A stretch of DNA of 64,000 bases, from the IMG/VR virus record IMGVR_UViG_3300027749_000080, positions 20,195 to 84,194 of that record; one strand, given 5' to 3'. Origin of the DNA: a virus. The position numbers were made by a program, and so were the translations under genes. Below the pieces are notes generated by a model, which saw only the letters and a program-made list of their open reading frames with translations, did not search any database and was not told the origin of the DNA. Position 1 is the stretch's first letter, and every line of letters begins with the position of its first letter. This document shows positions 16,505 through 24,580 of the stretch, piece by piece.

Positions 16505-18493
16505 TTGACTACTACTAATATTAAAAGTTTAAACCAACCTGCTATCCCAGAGAATTCAGTGTTTATCATTGAGCATCTAAATGAAGCAGTTACGGTAACT
16601 AGAGAAAACAATGATGTTATTCTTGAAGGTACTGCGGCAGTTTTCGGAGTAATGAATGAAAACAATCGTATTTACGAAAAACAAGAATACTTACCTCATT
16701 TAACTTACTTAAATGAGAAGATCAAACAACGCAGACTATTTGGTGAACTTGATCATCCACAAAAATTTGATGTTTCGTTAGCTAATGTATCTCACGTAAT
16801 TGAGGGACTTACTTATGATGAACCAACTAATAGTGTAAAAATTAGACTGCGTTTATTAGATACACCATGCGGTAGAATTGCAAAAACCTTGGTTGAAGCC
16901 GGTTGTACCACTTCAATCTCTTCAAGAGCTGCAGGTAATGTTGCTGAGAATGGAAAGGTTAAATTAGCAAAAATATTCACATACGATTTGGTTGCAGAAC
17001 CTGGTTTTGCACAAGCTGCGCTTGGCCAAGTATCTGAAAGTTTGCAAAATAACTATTCTGCAATATTTGAATCACTAGATTCATTAAGAACTACTGCAAT
17101 CACTACCAAGTTAACAGATATTTCTGAAAACTTTGGTTTTGAGGATTCTGTGAAGATTTACAGAATAAATAATCAAGAAATACCAACTAAACAAAATAAT
17201 ACACAGCAAATGGCTAATGAGTTTGTAACAAAAGAAGAGATGAATCAGTATTCTGAACTGGTTAAAAAGAAATTTTCTTCTCTACAAGAGAATATCTCTA
17301 AAAACAATAAAGGTCTTCAAAAGATCAGCGAAAATGCAACCGAAGGAGAATCTCCAGTTGTTGCTAAAATGGTAGAATACGTTAACTACTTAGCTGGCGA
17401 AATGGAGCAGTTAGTTGAATACTCTAACTATCTTTCAACAATGTTAAATCAAGGTATTAATTACACTGAGCACGTTGCAGAGAAAGTTAATACTGTAATC
17501 GATTATTCTGATTACTTAGCAGAAAAAGTAGAAAAGAATATTCAATACTCTGACTATTTAGGAGAGAAAGTTAATCAAAATATTAACTATTCTGAATATA
17601 TTGCAGAAAACGTAGAAAAAACAGTTGAATACGCTAACTACATTGCAGAAAACGTAGATAAAGGCATTCAATACACTGAATACGTTGCTGAAAGCGCAGA
17701 AAAAGGAATTCAATTTTCAAATTACCTAGCTGAGAATTTAGATGCAGCAATTAAATACTCTAATTATCTTGGAGAAAACCTTGATCAAGGTATTAAATAT
17801 TCAGAATATATTGCTGAATCATTAAATGAAAAAATCACTCCTTCAGCTTTAACTAAAACTCGTTCTTTACTTGGAGAAGTTAAAAAATTAAACGAAGGTG
17901 TAGAATTTGAAGTTAATGAAACTTCTTCAGTTGATGATCTAGTTGGAGCAGTTGATGGAATCTTAACTCACATTAAATCAAATTCAGCTAAAGCTGTTTT
18001 GGAAAACAAATATCCATTCCTAAAATTGTTAAACGAAGGTCGTAAGCAAGCATTCTATAATTTAGATCAAGCTACTAAATCTGCAATTGTTGAAACAATG
18101 CAAGGAGCTATTTACTTTAACGAAGGTGAAGTAGTTAATATTATGGAAGCAGTTCTTAACAAGCAAGTTGAAAACACTCCTAATTATATTAAACTTATGC
18201 CAGCTGCATACAAGCAATTATTTGAAGGTATGACTGATGGAGAGAAAAATTGGATGGCTTCTCAAGCTAATAACTTCACTCTAAATACTTCATATCAAGT
18301 TAAGTCTTTCTGGGATTCTCGCGATTTCAGAGGAATTAATGAAAGAATTGCAACTGAAACAATTATAAATAATAATTCTATTAACGAAAACCAAGGTAAA
18401 GAAGGTTACGTATCGTTAAACCAAATAAACGAAAGTCTACGTGGTTATTCTAATAACTACATGGACGCTCTTAAAAGAAGAGCACAAAATTAA
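16505..18493 (+). CDS. 21: Prohead protease fused to repeat-rich scaffold
   Basis: Residues 1-180 match the gp21 (S77) prohead protease: 'LEGTAAVFGVMNENNRIY', 'RRLFGELDHP' with H84, 'TSISSRA' with S139/S140, and 'YDLVAEPGF' with a candidate Asp. Position and spacing match the T4 catalytic residues. The remaining 480 residues look like prohead core scaffold: residues 291-444 are 11 tandem 14-residue repeats of the type 'YSDYLAEKVEKNI', compatible with a long coiled coil. T4 encodes protease and scaffold (gp22) separately. Residue 236 is a Met ('MANEFVTKEEM', 17210) that could start a free scaffold. The TTG start follows a late promoter by 18 bases. The major capsid protein is next. Confidence 0.85.
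   Translation: MTTTNIKSLNQPAIPENSVFIIEHLNEAVTVTRENNDVILEGTAAVFGVMNENNRIYEKQEYLPHLTYLNEKIKQRRLFGELDHPQKFDVSLANVSHVIEGLTYDEPTNSVKIRLRLLDTPCGRIAKTLVEAGCTTSISSRAAGNVAENGKVKLAKIFTYDLVAEPGFAQAALGQVSESLQNNYSAIFESLDSLRTTAITTKLTDISENFGFEDSVKIYRINNQEIPTKQNNTQQMANEFVTKEEMNQYSELVKKKFSSLQENISKNNKGLQKISENATEGESPVVAKMVEYVNYLAGEMEQLVEYSNYLSTMLNQGINYTEHVAEKVNTVIDYSDYLAEKVEKNIQYSDYLGEKVNQNINYSEYIAENVEKTVEYANYIAENVDKGIQYTEYVAESAEKGIQFSNYLAENLDAAIKYSNYLGENLDQGIKYSEYIAESLNEKITPSALTKTRSLLGEVKKLNEGVEFEVNETSSVDDLVGAVDGILTHIKSNSAKAVLENKYPFLKLLNEGRKQAFYNLDQATKSAIVETMQGAIYFNEGEVVNIMEAVLNKQVENTPNYIKLMPAAYKQLFEGMTDGEKNWMASQANNFTLNTSYQVKSFWDSRDFRGINERIATETIINNNSINENQGKEGYVSLNQINESLRGYSNNYMDALKRRAQN
17375..17836 (+). repeat. 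11 tandem 14-residue coiled-coil repeats
   Basis: Within the scaffold region, 11 consecutive ungapped 14-residue units each follow Y-x-x-Y-(L/I/V)-(A/G)-E-x-(V/L)-x-x-x-(I/V)-x, which is two heptads per unit. The DNA copies have diverged, so selection acts on the protein pattern and there is no sign of recent duplication. Confidence 0.85.
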
Positions 18494-18511
18494 AAAAACA
18501 TTTTTTAAAAA

Positions 18512-20233
18512 ATGGCAACAAAAATTTTCAAAAAATTGAACGACGCTTCAATTAAGGAAACTTGGACCCCAGTTTTAGAAGGTTATGGTGCAAACGTTAC
18601 AGCTCGCCCTTGGTTAGTTGACTACGCTCACAATCATGCTATCTTCGATAACGCAGGTTCAATTAATGAATCAAACTCAGGAGTAGCTCCAGGTTTATTC
18701 TTACAACAACCTGGTTCTATCAGTTCTATTGGTGCAATTAGTTCTCCAACGAGTTCTATGACTCCATTCACTGGTGGTGCTAAAAACGGTTACGGTGCTT
18801 CTGTATCTGGTTCTGGTGATAAATTCCCAAGCCTTTTACCAGTTGCAATCCAAGTAGCTGCTAAAACTATTGGTTTCGACCTAGTTGGTGTAGTTCCTAT
18901 GGATTCTCCAGTAGGTTTCCTACCTTACTTGGATTATGTATACCAAGGTGGTAACATCGACAAGCAATACGAACCATATTTGATCAAGATCACTGGTGCA
19001 TTGGAAAATGCTGCAGGTTCTACAGTAAATGGTATCGCAAATGGTTCTAAATTCACAGTAGCAACTCTTCCATTCGCTGAAGGTTCTAACTACGGTGTTA
19101 ACGAAAGCAACACTGACCTAGTTCTACAATTCGTTGGTAAATCACGTGTTGATGGTTCTCCAATCTTCAAAGTTATCCTATCTCATGATGGTGGTACTCT
19201 TGCTGATTACTTTGCAGCTGACGTTGATATTCAACCAGCAAATGCAACTGACGTTTCAGGTACTGCGGTAGTAACTTTCCGTACAGCTGATAACAAAGTT
19301 GAATTAGTTTCTGCTTTAGAAAACCATATTTCTGGTTTTACTTCAGTATCTGACGCTGATTACGCTACATCTGATTTCAATGGTCCTTACATGGGATCTA
19401 CTGGATCTCAAATGGAAGGTATGGCTCGTCAAACAGCTGAATCTTCTAAATTCCGTCAAATGGGTCTTCGTATGTTCACTAAGTTCATCGAAGCAAAAGG
19501 AGATCAAGTTTCTATTTCAGCAACTGTTGAACAAATCCAAGATCTTAACCGAGTTTGGAACTTTGACGTAATCTCTATGTTAGAGAACGTAGCAGTTAAC
19601 GAATTAGCTCAATCAATCAACAAAAAGTTAGTTGACCGTGTTCTTAATTTAGGATCAGTTCATGCTACTGCTGTTGAAGGTGTTGAAGGTGCAGGTATCA
19701 CTACTTTGGACCTAACTGTTGGAACAACTGGATTTGAGAACATCTCAACTCTACAACGTCGTGTTGTAACTAAAATTCTTGAAATGGCTAACTTGATTTA
19801 TCATAGAGGTCGTTTCGGTGCAGGTACATACATCGTTACTAACGGTCGTGTTGCTTCTGCTTTAGCAGATGTAGCTGGTTACTCTTTCGCTCCATTCAAT
19901 AATGATCTTCCATCTACTGCTGGTCAATTGTACCCTGCAGGTAAAGTACATGGTTTAACCATCTACGTTGATCCTAACTTGAAATTCAGCGATAACCGTA
20001 TCCATATCGGTCGTAAAGGCGCTGATGAAGAGCCAGGTGTTAAATTCCTTCCATATATCATGGCAGAGAGTCTTCAAACAATTGCAGAGGGAACTTTCTC
20101 TCCGAAAATTGGTATGAAATCTCGTTATGCTATTACCGAAGCTGGATGGCACCCAGAAACTCAATACATTACTTTGGCTGTAACAGGTCTAGGAGTATTG
20201 ACTGGTTCAACTCGCCCTGCTTCTTCTTACTAA
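18512..20233 (+). CDS. 23: Major capsid protein, gp23-like
   Basis: The 573-residue protein follows the protease-scaffold gene, the standard head order. It has the gp23-family segment 'DLVGVVPMDSPVGFLPYLDY' and HK97-type downstream features such as 'YHRGRFGAGTYIVTNGRV'. T4 gp23 loses an N-terminal peptide to gp21; here 'SINE|SN' at residues 50-55 and 'PVLE|GY' at 20-25 fit the hydrophobic-x-E rule. Residues 59-80 match a segment of the 520-residue head-type protein at 5941. Codon use differs from neighbours: many more C-ending codons (ttc, aac, tac), as expected of the most highly expressed gene. A strong terminator follows. Confidence 0.9.
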   Translation: MATKIFKKLNDASIKETWTPVLEGYGANVTARPWLVDYAHNHAIFDNAGSINESNSGVAPGLFLQQPGSISSIGAISSPTSSMTPFTGGAKNGYGASVSGSGDKFPSLLPVAIQVAAKTIGFDLVGVVPMDSPVGFLPYLDYVYQGGNIDKQYEPYLIKITGALENAAGSTVNGIANGSKFTVATLPFAEGSNYGVNESNTDLVLQFVGKSRVDGSPIFKVILSHDGGTLADYFAADVDIQPANATDVSGTAVVTFRTADNKVELVSALENHISGFTSVSDADYATSDFNGPYMGSTGSQMEGMARQTAESSKFRQMGLRMFTKFIEAKGDQVSISATVEQIQDLNRVWNFDVISMLENVAVNELAQSINKKLVDRVLNLGSVHATAVEGVEGAGITTLDLTVGTTGFENISTLQRRVVTKILEMANLIYHRGRFGAGTYIVTNGRVASALADVAGYSFAPFNNDLPSTAGQLYPAGKVHGLTIYVDPNLKFSDNRIHIGRKGADEEPGVKFLPYIMAESLQTIAEGTFSPKIGMKSRYAITEAGWHPETQYITLAVTGLGVLTGSTRPASSY

Positions 20234-20260
20234 TCATAAGAATTAATAAGCTTAATACGA

Positions 20261-20292
20261 AAAAGGCTCCTCACAAGGGAGCCTTTTTCTTT
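20261..20292 (+). terminator. Strong intrinsic terminator after capsid gene
   Basis: AAAAGGCTCC (20261-20270) pairs perfectly with GGAGCCTTTT (20278-20287) around a 7-base loop, followed by T-rich sequence. Confidence 0.85.
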
Positions 20293-20308
20293 TTTAAGGA
20301 CGGGTCGC

Positions 20309-20319
20309 TAATAAATAAC
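20309..20319 (+). promoter_or_regulatory. Late promoter-like element TAATAAATAAC
   Basis: It lies between the capsid terminator and the Lys-rich head protein gene, 32 bases before its ATG. Confidence 0.55.
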
Positions 20320-20351
20320 ATTCTAAAGTACTTAAAAAATAATACAAACAA

Positions 20352-20717
20352 ATGAGCAATTCTGTTTTAAACTACTCACAATTTCTTTTAGAAAAGAAAG
20401 CAATCAACCAAGAAATGGCTGAATTACCTAAAGGTAAAGATTCAAAATCTAACACTACTGTAAAACCAGCAATGTCTGAACTTCCAAAAGGTAAAGGTAA
20501 AGGTATTAGCAAATCAGTAAAACCTGAAATGGCTACTCTTCCTAAAGGAAAAGGTAAAATGATTGGCAAATCAGTAGATACGAAAGTTTCTAAATTACCT
20601 ACAACTAAAGGTTCTTCACCTAAAAAATCAGTAGACTCTAAAATGTCTAAATTGGTAATTAAAGGTAAAGCTATCAGTAAGAAAGTTGAGCCTAATATGG
20701 CTAAAATGCCTAAGTAA
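20352..20717 (+). CDS. Lys-rich repeat internal head protein
   Basis: The 121-residue protein begins 'MSNSVLNYSQFLLEKKA', a near-ideal head-targeting peptide with L-L-E as the predicted prohead-protease site after residue 14. Residues 21-114 are five tandem units of 19,19,19,19 and 18 residues ('EMAELPKGK', 'AMSELPKGK', 'EMATLPKGK' and so on), with a partial sixth to the end. The repeats are strongly basic and low-complexity, like histone tails, so DNA binding inside the capsid is likely. T4 internal proteins are also small, basic and cleaved this way. It has its own late promoter just after the capsid terminator, which fits high late expression. Confidence 0.75.
   Translation: MSNSVLNYSQFLLEKKAINQEMAELPKGKDSKSNTTVKPAMSELPKGKGKGISKSVKPEMATLPKGKGKMIGKSVDTKVSKLPTTKGSSPKKSVDSKMSKLVIKGKAISKKVEPNMAKMPK
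20412..20714 (+). repeat. Five-and-a-half 19-residue basic repeats
   Basis: Tandem units with the core M-(A/S)-(E/T/K)-L-P-K-G-K, then a Lys/Ser linker ending near S-V-K-P. The period is 57 bases, except for one 54-base unit. It lies inside the Lys-rich head protein. Confidence 0.8.
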
Positions 20718-20736
20718 TTAAAAAACCCATTCTGAA

Positions 20737-21042
20737 ATGTCAGATCAAAGAAAACATAAGGTCACGTCCTTTCAGTCGTTCGTTATTCAAGAAAATTCAA
20801 TCAAGGATTTAGTTGGAAAAACTGATGATGAGCAATTGGACTTAGATGATGCTCGTAGTATCGGAAAGAAGATTTCCAAAATGAAAGGTGAAGATCGTAA
20901 GAAATACGTTGGGATTGTTAATTTCATGGGAGCGTCTTGTAGAATTTACAATGAGATTTGGGCTAACTATAAACCAGTTGATCCATCAACCAAAAAATCA
21001 AACCGTGGAAAAGAATTCCAAGGTGAAAAAGAAGTAGGTTAA
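20737..21042 (+). CDS. Putative internal head protein
   Basis: A 101-residue basic protein starting 'MSDQRKHKVTSFQSFVIQEN', which contains the head-targeting pattern at residues 11-19 with I-Q-E as an excellent protease site. After cleavage about 80 residues remain, mostly helical and Lys-rich ('SIGKKISKMKGEDRKKYVGI'). No family is recognised. It lies 19 bases after the Lys-rich repeat gene and is probably co-transcribed with it. A DNA-associated packaged protein is the best guess. Confidence 0.65.
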   Translation: MSDQRKHKVTSFQSFVIQENSIKDLVGKTDDEQLDLDDARSIGKKISKMKGEDRKKYVGIVNFMGASCRIYNEIWANYKPVDPSTKKSNRGKEFQGEKEVG

Positions 21043-21045
21043 TAA

Positions 21046-22062
21046 TTGAGCGCACAAGGAGTAATAGCTGAATCAGTAGCAAGTTTTAAAATAACTTGGG
21101 ATAATCCAGGCAATGGTCAACAACCAAAGTGGGATCAAACCAAACAGTCAATTGAGTTACATCAAACTGACGTTTATCCTGATTTACAATATGTGTCAGC
21201 ATTTGCAGCTCCAATCTATACCAAATATACGTCTGGATCACTTCTAAACGACTTAATAGTTGAGATTAATAAAGTTATTGACTCTAAATTAACTAGTAAG
21301 TCTGATGATAAAAAAGAAAAAGTTGACGAGTTATATCTTAATGCTGGACCGGCTGCCTCTAAACAACTAGGAGCTGGACCATCTGCCCCTAAACAGTTAG
21401 GAGCTGGGTCAAAAGAAGAGGACCTGGTTAAAGCAGATGATGAGAAGCCGGCTGAGATTATTGATACTAATAAGGAAACTAATAATGAACCTAAGGTGAC
21501 TACAAATGATCAGGAACTTGTTACTACAACTACTACCATTGCACCACAAAAAACAGAGTCATCTGCTTATACAGTTACAGTGTACGGAGATAACCTAAGA
21601 TTTTTAGAAGGTCAAGAAGGTCGCGGAGCTTATTCGTCAGGAATTAAGTTTTTATATAAGGTTTCAAATAACCTAACTAAACAAGTAGCTGGCGAACAAA
21701 TTGATAACCGAACAAAGATTTGGGCAGAAGTAACTTCTTCTGGCTTATTATCAAAAACAACTCGTCTTGAATTTGCAGAGTTTGATGAAATTGAATTTAA
21801 GTTTGGAGGTAATTTACTTGCTCAGATACTACCTTCAATTGAACTAAGTTTTACACCAGATCCAAATTCAGTTTACTCAAAAGAAAAACCTGAACTTGAT
21901 ATCGCTGACGTTATTAAGGCAACTAATATTACATTAGGCACTAAAACAACCTCTGAGATTAAGTCTTTACAGAAACAAATACAAAAAGAAATCGACTCAC
22001 GTGAACCTGTTGAAAAACAAAAGCAACCTGGTAAACAAAGTGCTTCGGTTGATAATAAATAA
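21046..22062 (+). CDS. Hypothetical virion-associated protein
   Basis: A 338-residue protein of unknown family. The only plausible start is TTG at 21046, three bases after the previous stop. Residues about 101-125 contain two copies of a short 'AGPxAxKQLG' repeat and precede a low-complexity Asp/Glu/Thr linker to about residue 170. The C-terminal domain ('YTVTVYGDNLRFLEGQEG', 'FDEIEFKFGGNL') is beta-rich. The stop lies within a late-promoter-like element that serves the tail tube gene. The bipartite layout with a flexible linker suggests a structural or adaptor protein. Confidence 0.55.
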   Translation: MSAQGVIAESVASFKITWDNPGNGQQPKWDQTKQSIELHQTDVYPDLQYVSAFAAPIYTKYTSGSLLNDLIVEINKVIDSKLTSKSDDKKEKVDELYLNAGPAASKQLGAGPSAPKQLGAGSKEEDLVKADDEKPAEIIDTNKETNNEPKVTTNDQELVTTTTTIAPQKTESSAYTVTVYGDNLRFLEGQEGRGAYSSGIKFLYKVSNNLTKQVAGEQIDNRTKIWAEVTSSGLLSKTTRLEFAEFDEIEFKFGGNLLAQILPSIELSFTPDPNSVYSKEKPELDIADVIKATNITLGTKTTSEIKSLQKQIQKEIDSREPVEKQKQPGKQSASVDNK

Positions 22063-22063
22063 C
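22053..22063 (+). promoter_or_regulatory. Late promoter-like element TAATAAATAAC
   Basis: It overlaps the stop codon of the upstream gene and lies 19 bases before the tail tube ATG. It would allow separate strong expression of the tube protein. Confidence 0.55.
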
Positions 22064-22082
22064 TAAAAAAATACGAGATAAA

Positions 22083-22670
22083 ATGGCAGGTCTACCACAT
22101 TTTAAAAATTCAGCAGCTGGTCCAGGTAAATATGAACCCCTGTACCTTAATCAATTTGAGGTGATTATTACTCCGCCACCATTGGTATCAGGTAAAATTG
22201 GATTTGGAAATAATTTAATGCTTGAGCACGTGCTTAAAGTAACAAGTTTACCAGAATATTCAGGATCAGGTTCAGCAGTAGTTACACAAAACTATAAATT
22301 CTCTCAAAGAGCCTATGCTCCAGCTAAGCCTACTCAAACTTATCATCAATTTAATATTGAGTTTGAGGTTAACTTAAATAACAATAATGATATGTATATT
22401 TACAATGCTCTTAGATCATGGGGAGATTTAATATATGATCCATTAACTGGTCGTCAAGGCCTAAAGGCTGATTACGCAGCTGCAACTATTCAAGTAACAA
22501 TGTTTAATAGAAGCGGTGTAATTTATAGAGATTTTGTATTTGGCCCAGTATTTCTTGGTCCAACTAAAATGACTGAAACTGTTCTTGACTATACAGCAGA
22601 TAATTCAATTTATAAGTTAACTGCTCAATTTACAGCAGACACTTACAAAGAAACCCGAATTGGTCAATAA
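22083..22670 (+). CDS. 19: Tail tube protein, gp19-like
   Basis: The 195-residue protein matches the T4 gp19 tail tube family in length (T4: 163) and in pattern: N-terminal 'YLNQFEVIITPPP', central 'TYHQFNIEFEVNLNN', 'ALRSWGDLIYDPLTGRQG', and C-terminal 'RSGVIYRDFVFGPVFLGP' with 'YKLTAQFTADTYKE'. It polymerises into the inner tube through which DNA passes. Unusually for T4-like order, it is far from the sheath gene at 35.8 kb. A late-promoter-like element directly upstream fits its high copy number. Confidence 0.85.
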   Translation: MAGLPHFKNSAAGPGKYEPLYLNQFEVIITPPPLVSGKIGFGNNLMLEHVLKVTSLPEYSGSGSAVVTQNYKFSQRAYAPAKPTQTYHQFNIEFEVNLNNNNDMYIYNALRSWGDLIYDPLTGRQGLKADYAAATIQVTMFNRSGVIYRDFVFGPVFLGPTKMTETVLDYTADNSIYKLTAQFTADTYKETRIGQ

Positions 22671-22688
22671 AATAACAGTTATTATACG

Positions 22689-23336
22689 ATGGACATATTT
22701 AATGTAAAACGCCGAGACAATCCTTCAATGGATAATTATATGGACCTAAAGAAACCAGGTTTCGGTGGTCCAAATTCAAAGGAAGACTTTGATAAATCAA
22801 AAAGAAAATCGCTTGAAGGATACCAACGAGTAGTTGACAGAAATGCCGATTTTGAAGGTGGAAATTTCAATCATAATTATGATCCAACGTGGAAAGCAGT
22901 AACCCGCGACCTAATTTCAAGAACTGCAAAGAAAAAACCATTTAATCCAATGTACGCAAAACAAACAATTGCAACAGTTAATGCTGTTGAAGAAGGTACT
23001 ATCAAACGCTTTGAACAATTCGTTAATGAAAACGAAGGTTTTAATATGTTTGCTGAAGCTGAAGACGAAACTCCAGAAATGGAAGAAACTACTCCAGAAA
23101 TGGAAGAAGTTGAAGTAGATCAAGAACAAGTAGAAATGCTAATGGCAGACTTCGGAGATGATCTTGAAGAAATGATTGATGAAATCGCTGAAAAAATGGA
23201 ACTTGAAAAAGAAGAAGTTTGCGATATTCTATGTGCAGCTATTAAAAAGATGTGCGCTCCTGCTGAAGAAGAGGAAGAAGAAGAAGAAAATCCAGAAGGT
23301 GAAGAACCTACTGAAGAAGAAGAAACCGAAGAATAA
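22689..23336 (+). CDS. Acidic prohead core-like protein with internal targeting motif
   Basis: The 215-residue protein has a basic N-terminal half (1-95) and an extremely acidic C-terminal half with runs of Glu. Between them, residues 104-116 read 'TIKRFEQFVNENE', the same pattern that forms the N-terminal head-targeting peptide elsewhere, here internal. Cleavage at V-N-E would separate the two halves. T4 prohead core proteins gp67/gp68 are likewise small, charged and cleaved. I infer a prohead core component. The duplicated 'TPEMEE' and Glu runs are low-complexity. Confidence 0.6.
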   Translation: MDIFNVKRRDNPSMDNYMDLKKPGFGGPNSKEDFDKSKRKSLEGYQRVVDRNADFEGGNFNHNYDPTWKAVTRDLISRTAKKKPFNPMYAKQTIATVNAVEEGTIKRFEQFVNENEGFNMFAEAEDETPEMEETTPEMEEVEVDQEQVEMLMADFGDDLEEMIDEIAEKMELEKEEVCDILCAAIKKMCAPAEEEEEEEENPEGEEPTEEEETEE

Positions 23337-23339
23337 TTA

Positions 23340-23693
23340 ATGAAGCTGATTAAATTATTTGAACAATGGGTTTCTGAAGAAGACTCTAATGTAGATTCTC
23401 CTAAAGTTGAGGATATTGAAAATCCTGTTGAGTCATATACTCTTATGTTATCAACTAATGAATTTGGAGATTTTGAAGTTACTGCAATTATTGATCCAGA
23501 CTTTACAACTGACTCAACTAAAGCGTTTAAGGTAATTAGTTCAAATAATTCAAATATTGAATTAGGATCAACCATTATGGTTTCATCAACGGTTGACAAG
23601 AATTATGATTCTGATATTGTTATAATAAATGACAAAAATAAACCAGAAGAGTCATTAATTTATTCAGGAAAAATTAAAATTGACAAATCCTAA
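23340..23693 (+). CDS. Putative internal head protein
   Basis: A 117-residue acidic protein starting 'MKLIKLFEQWVSEED', which fits the head-targeting pattern (F-x-x-W-V-S-E). The rest is predicted beta-rich and has no recognised family. It follows the acidic core-like gene after three bases and ends the plus-strand head cluster just before a bidirectional terminator. Confidence 0.6.
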   Translation: MKLIKLFEQWVSEEDSNVDSPKVEDIENPVESYTLMLSTNEFGDFEVTAIIDPDFTTDSTKAFKVISSNNSNIELGSTIMVSSTVDKNYDSDIVIINDKNKPEESLIYSGKIKIDKS

Positions 23694-23715
23694 ATTTTAA
23701 AAGTAATTAAACTAG

Positions 23716-23740
23716 AAAGGGGCTTTATTGCCCCTTTTTT
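23716..23740. terminator. Bidirectional terminator between convergent genes
   Basis: AAAGGGGC (23716-23723) pairs with GCCCCTTT (23730-23737) around a 6-base loop, with T runs on the plus strand and A runs on the left. The stop codon of the minus-strand gene ending at 23725 lies in the loop. Confidence 0.8.
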
Positions 23741-24126
23741 ATTGTATCTACACCGGTTAGTTCCCCAATCTCTAGTTCCGAATCAATTAAGTGTGGAACA
23801 AAATCAATTGTTGTGTATGCAGTATTTAAGAATTTAACAGTATTGTTAATATTACTTGCACTTAGTCCAGCATTAACATAAATTATTCGATTGTATTTTC
23901 GGTTTCTTACGTTAATTGCTTTATCAATTAATTTCTTAATTTCATAATTAATTAAGAATGATTGTATTTTATTAGGAACTAAAATGTCCTGATCAAATTT
24001 TTCTTTAATGATTTTATTTACATTTAGTAAATAATCGCATTTTTGCTTTTTAGTAAAAATTTGAATGAATTGTTTTTGATCCTTTACGAAAATTATTTCG
24101 AGAGTACGATCTACTGAATCTATCAT
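23725..24126 (-). CDS. Hypothetical protein
   Basis: A 133-residue Ile/Lys/Asn-rich protein with no family I recognise. It overlaps the dCMP deaminase gene by ATGA (24123-24126), so it is translationally coupled to it, and its last codons form one arm of the terminator. A possible nucleotide-binding or protein-interaction role is only suggested by the operon. A beta-alpha segment 'YNRIIYVNAGLSASNINN' is the most structured-looking part. Confidence 0.6.
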   Translation of the reverse strand: MIDSVDRTLEIIFVKDQKQFIQIFTKKQKCDYLLNVNKIIKEKFDQDILVPNKIQSFLINYEIKKLIDKAINVRNRKYNRIIYVNAGLSASNINNTVKFLNTAYTTIDFVPHLIDSELEIGELTGVDTIKKGQ

Positions 24127-24578
24127 ATTGAATCATGGTCGATTTTTTTAACCTCAATTCCAGCACGACGTAAAAAATCTAATCCGTTTATATCTCGGTA
24201 TTCTTCAAGATATACAACTCGTTTAATACCAGATTGTAGAATTAATTTGCTACAGTCAGTACATGGGGAATAAGTAATATATAAGGTTGCACCATCACTA
24301 CTTTGGGTAGATTTAGCGACTTTTGCTAATGCGTTGGATTCGGCATGCAAAACATACCATTTAGTTTTATATTCTTTAAAAGAACCATCGTTATTATGAA
24401 TAGCCTCTTCACATTCATTTTCAAAACCAGACGGAGTTCCATTAAATCCATCAGCAATGATTGTGTTATTTTTTACAATTAATGCACCAACTTTTTTTCT
24501 AGTTGCATAAGATAGCTCTGCCCAAACTTGGGCCATTTTAATGTAGGCTATATCTATTTTATGTTGCTTTTGAGACAT
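24123..24578 (-). CDS. dCMP deaminase
   Basis: The 151-residue protein has the full zinc deaminase signature: H78-A-E80 with the catalytic glutamate, then P-C106-T-D-C109. The 'GFNGTPSGFENECE' segment is characteristic of dCMP deaminases rather than tRNA or cytidine deaminases. The enzyme turns dCMP into dUMP, the precursor for dTMP. It follows the thymidylate-synthase-family gene after two bases, as in a nucleotide-precursor operon. The family is normally regulated by dCTP and dTTP. Confidence 0.9.
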   Translation of the reverse strand: MSQKQHKIDIAYIKMAQVWAELSYATRKKVGALIVKNNTIIADGFNGTPSGFENECEEAIHNNDGSFKEYKTKWYVLHAESNALAKVAKSTQSSDGATLYITYSPCTDCSKLILQSGIKRVVYLEEYRDINGLDFLRRAGIEVKKIDHDSI

Positions 24579-24580
24579 TT

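Noticed and set aside
17375-17836. CRISPR-like array or DNA repeat
   Set aside because: The 42-base periodicity is diverged at DNA level and follows a coding heptad pattern; no identical repeats or spacers.
20146-20355. Small gene after the capsid gene
   Set aside because: The frame overlaps the capsid 3' end and the terminator in another frame; no plausible product.
23120-23599. Ser-rich open frame on the minus strand
   Set aside because: It is the antisense shadow of Glu-rich codons (gaa gives ttc/tct) in the acidic core-like gene.
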